Shown here: one piece after another, positions 36,556 to 37,020 of the stretch
How the letters are laid out: each line of letters opens with the position of its first letter
Position numbering within the stretch: the stretch's first letter is position 1
Notes under the pieces: model-generated
Told to the model about the DNA's origin: nothing
The model's database searches: none
The model's input: the letters and a program-made list of their open reading frames with translations, nothing else
Program-made: the position numbers and the translations under genes
NCBI GenBank assembly: GCA_947492135.1
Contig: CANLQR010000011.1
Span: forward strand, 1-37,020
DNA length: 37,020 bases
Direction: 5' to 3'
Source of the DNA: Deltaproteobacteria bacterium
Lineage (GTDB): Bacteria; Myxococcota_A; Polyangia; Nannocystales; Nannocystaceae

Positions 36556-37020
36556 AGCAGCCTGCCCTTGTCCAGCTTGCGCACGATGCTGGCCCGTTCG
36601 GCGGCGGCGGGATCGTGGGTGACCATGAGGATCGTCTTGTCGAACTCGCGGTTGAGTCGCTCGAGCAAGGTGAGCACGTCGTCGGCGCTCTTGCGATCGA
36701 GCTCGCCAGTGGGCTCATCGGCGACGATGATCTTGGGGTCGTGCACGATCGCGCGAGCGATGCCGACACGCTGTTCCTGGCCACCGGAGAGCTGCTGCGG
36801 GCGGTGGTGCATCCGGTCCTCGAGTCCGACCACGCGCAGGGCGATCTGCGCCCGCTTCTTGCGCTCGCCCGAGGGCAGCCCGGTCAGCAGCAGCGGTAGC
36901 TCGACGTTTTCGAGCGCGGTGAGTACGGGGATCAAGTTGAAGTGCTGGAACACGAAGCCGATGGTCTGCGAGCGCCACTTCGCCAGCGCAGCGTCACCCA
37001 TCGCGCTGACCTCGGTGCCT
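36552..37020 (-). CDS. ABC transporter ATPase, LolD/MacB type (N-terminus outside window)
   Basis: The visible 156 residues are the C-terminal two-thirds; Walker A lies beyond the right edge. Visible parts are the Q-loop [20 protein letters not shown], the signature [14 protein letters not shown], Walker [13 protein letters not shown] and the switch His in [15 protein letters not shown] in place of GNLD and the phrase [17 protein letters not shown] are typical of the MacB/LolD group. The frame is open to the edge ([16 protein letters not shown]), so an ATG near 37001 is internal. It would drive the two permeases encoded directly downstream, overlapping the first by four bases. It is the first visible gene of a four-gene minus-strand unit. 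Confidence 0.93.
   Translation of the reverse strand, partial: GTEVSAMGDAALAKWRSQTIGFVFQHFNLIPVLTALENVELPLLLTGLPSGERKKRAQIALRVVGLEDRMHHRPQQLSGGQEQRVGIARAIVHDPKIIVADEPTGELDRKSADDVLTLLERLNREFDKTILMVTHDPAAAERASIVRKLDKGRLL

Overview
The window is a gene-dense, strongly GC-rich bacterial chromosome segment with no stretch over 300 bases lacking a gene. Several traits point to a myxobacterium, most likely of the Nannocystis/Plesiocystis type. These are Ser/Thr kinases fused through one membrane helix to kinesin-light-chain-type TPR arrays, many lipoproteins with Ser/Thr/Gly/Pro linkers and Cys-rich ends, a Uma2 nuclease, and an Hsp70 variant. The assignment is inferred from gene style only; there is no marker gene in the window.

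Layout. 1-1369: 3' part of an exported Cys-rich protein with one CxxCH motif. 1408-7632: two kinase-TPR receptors around a small lipoprotein. The right-hand kinase is split by a 1-base insertion near 5137-5140. 7752-8945: a small unknown protein and a glutathione S-transferase. 9062-11567: an MBOAT acyltransferase and an overlapping SGNH-hydrolase partner, probably acetylating a cell-surface glycan. 11641-17080 (minus): an ABC sugar importer in the order ATPase, binding-protein/permease fusion, second permease, preceded by a lipoprotein with two SnoaL-like domains.

17312-24621 (plus): a Uma2 nuclease, then a compact cluster of a divergent Hsp70, a J-like protein without HPD, a membrane protein with a large soluble domain, and two SPFH/band-7 proteins. 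Four of the five cluster genes are joined by 4-base ATGA overlaps, with one 34-base gap, and the cluster ends at a strong hairpin. This is the best candidate for an undescribed system: a membrane-anchored chaperone unit built on an SPFH scaffold.

24668-27781 (minus): a very large lipoprotein, DUF3352-like. 27919-29219: an acyl carrier protein with a ketoacyl synthase III. 29257-32102: a small unknown protein, two lipoproteins and a coiled-coil membrane protein. 32281-33456: an Old Yellow Enzyme relative that ends tail-to-tail on a shared CTAG with the next operon. 33453-37020 (minus): a LolD/MacB-type ATPase (cut by the window edge), two FtsX-like permeases and a lipoprotein methyltransferase with a His/Met repeat.

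No tRNA, rRNA, CRISPR array, insertion sequence or phage gene was seen. Several genes carry a TAnnnT box 6-8 bases before the start codon, which suggests leaderless transcripts.
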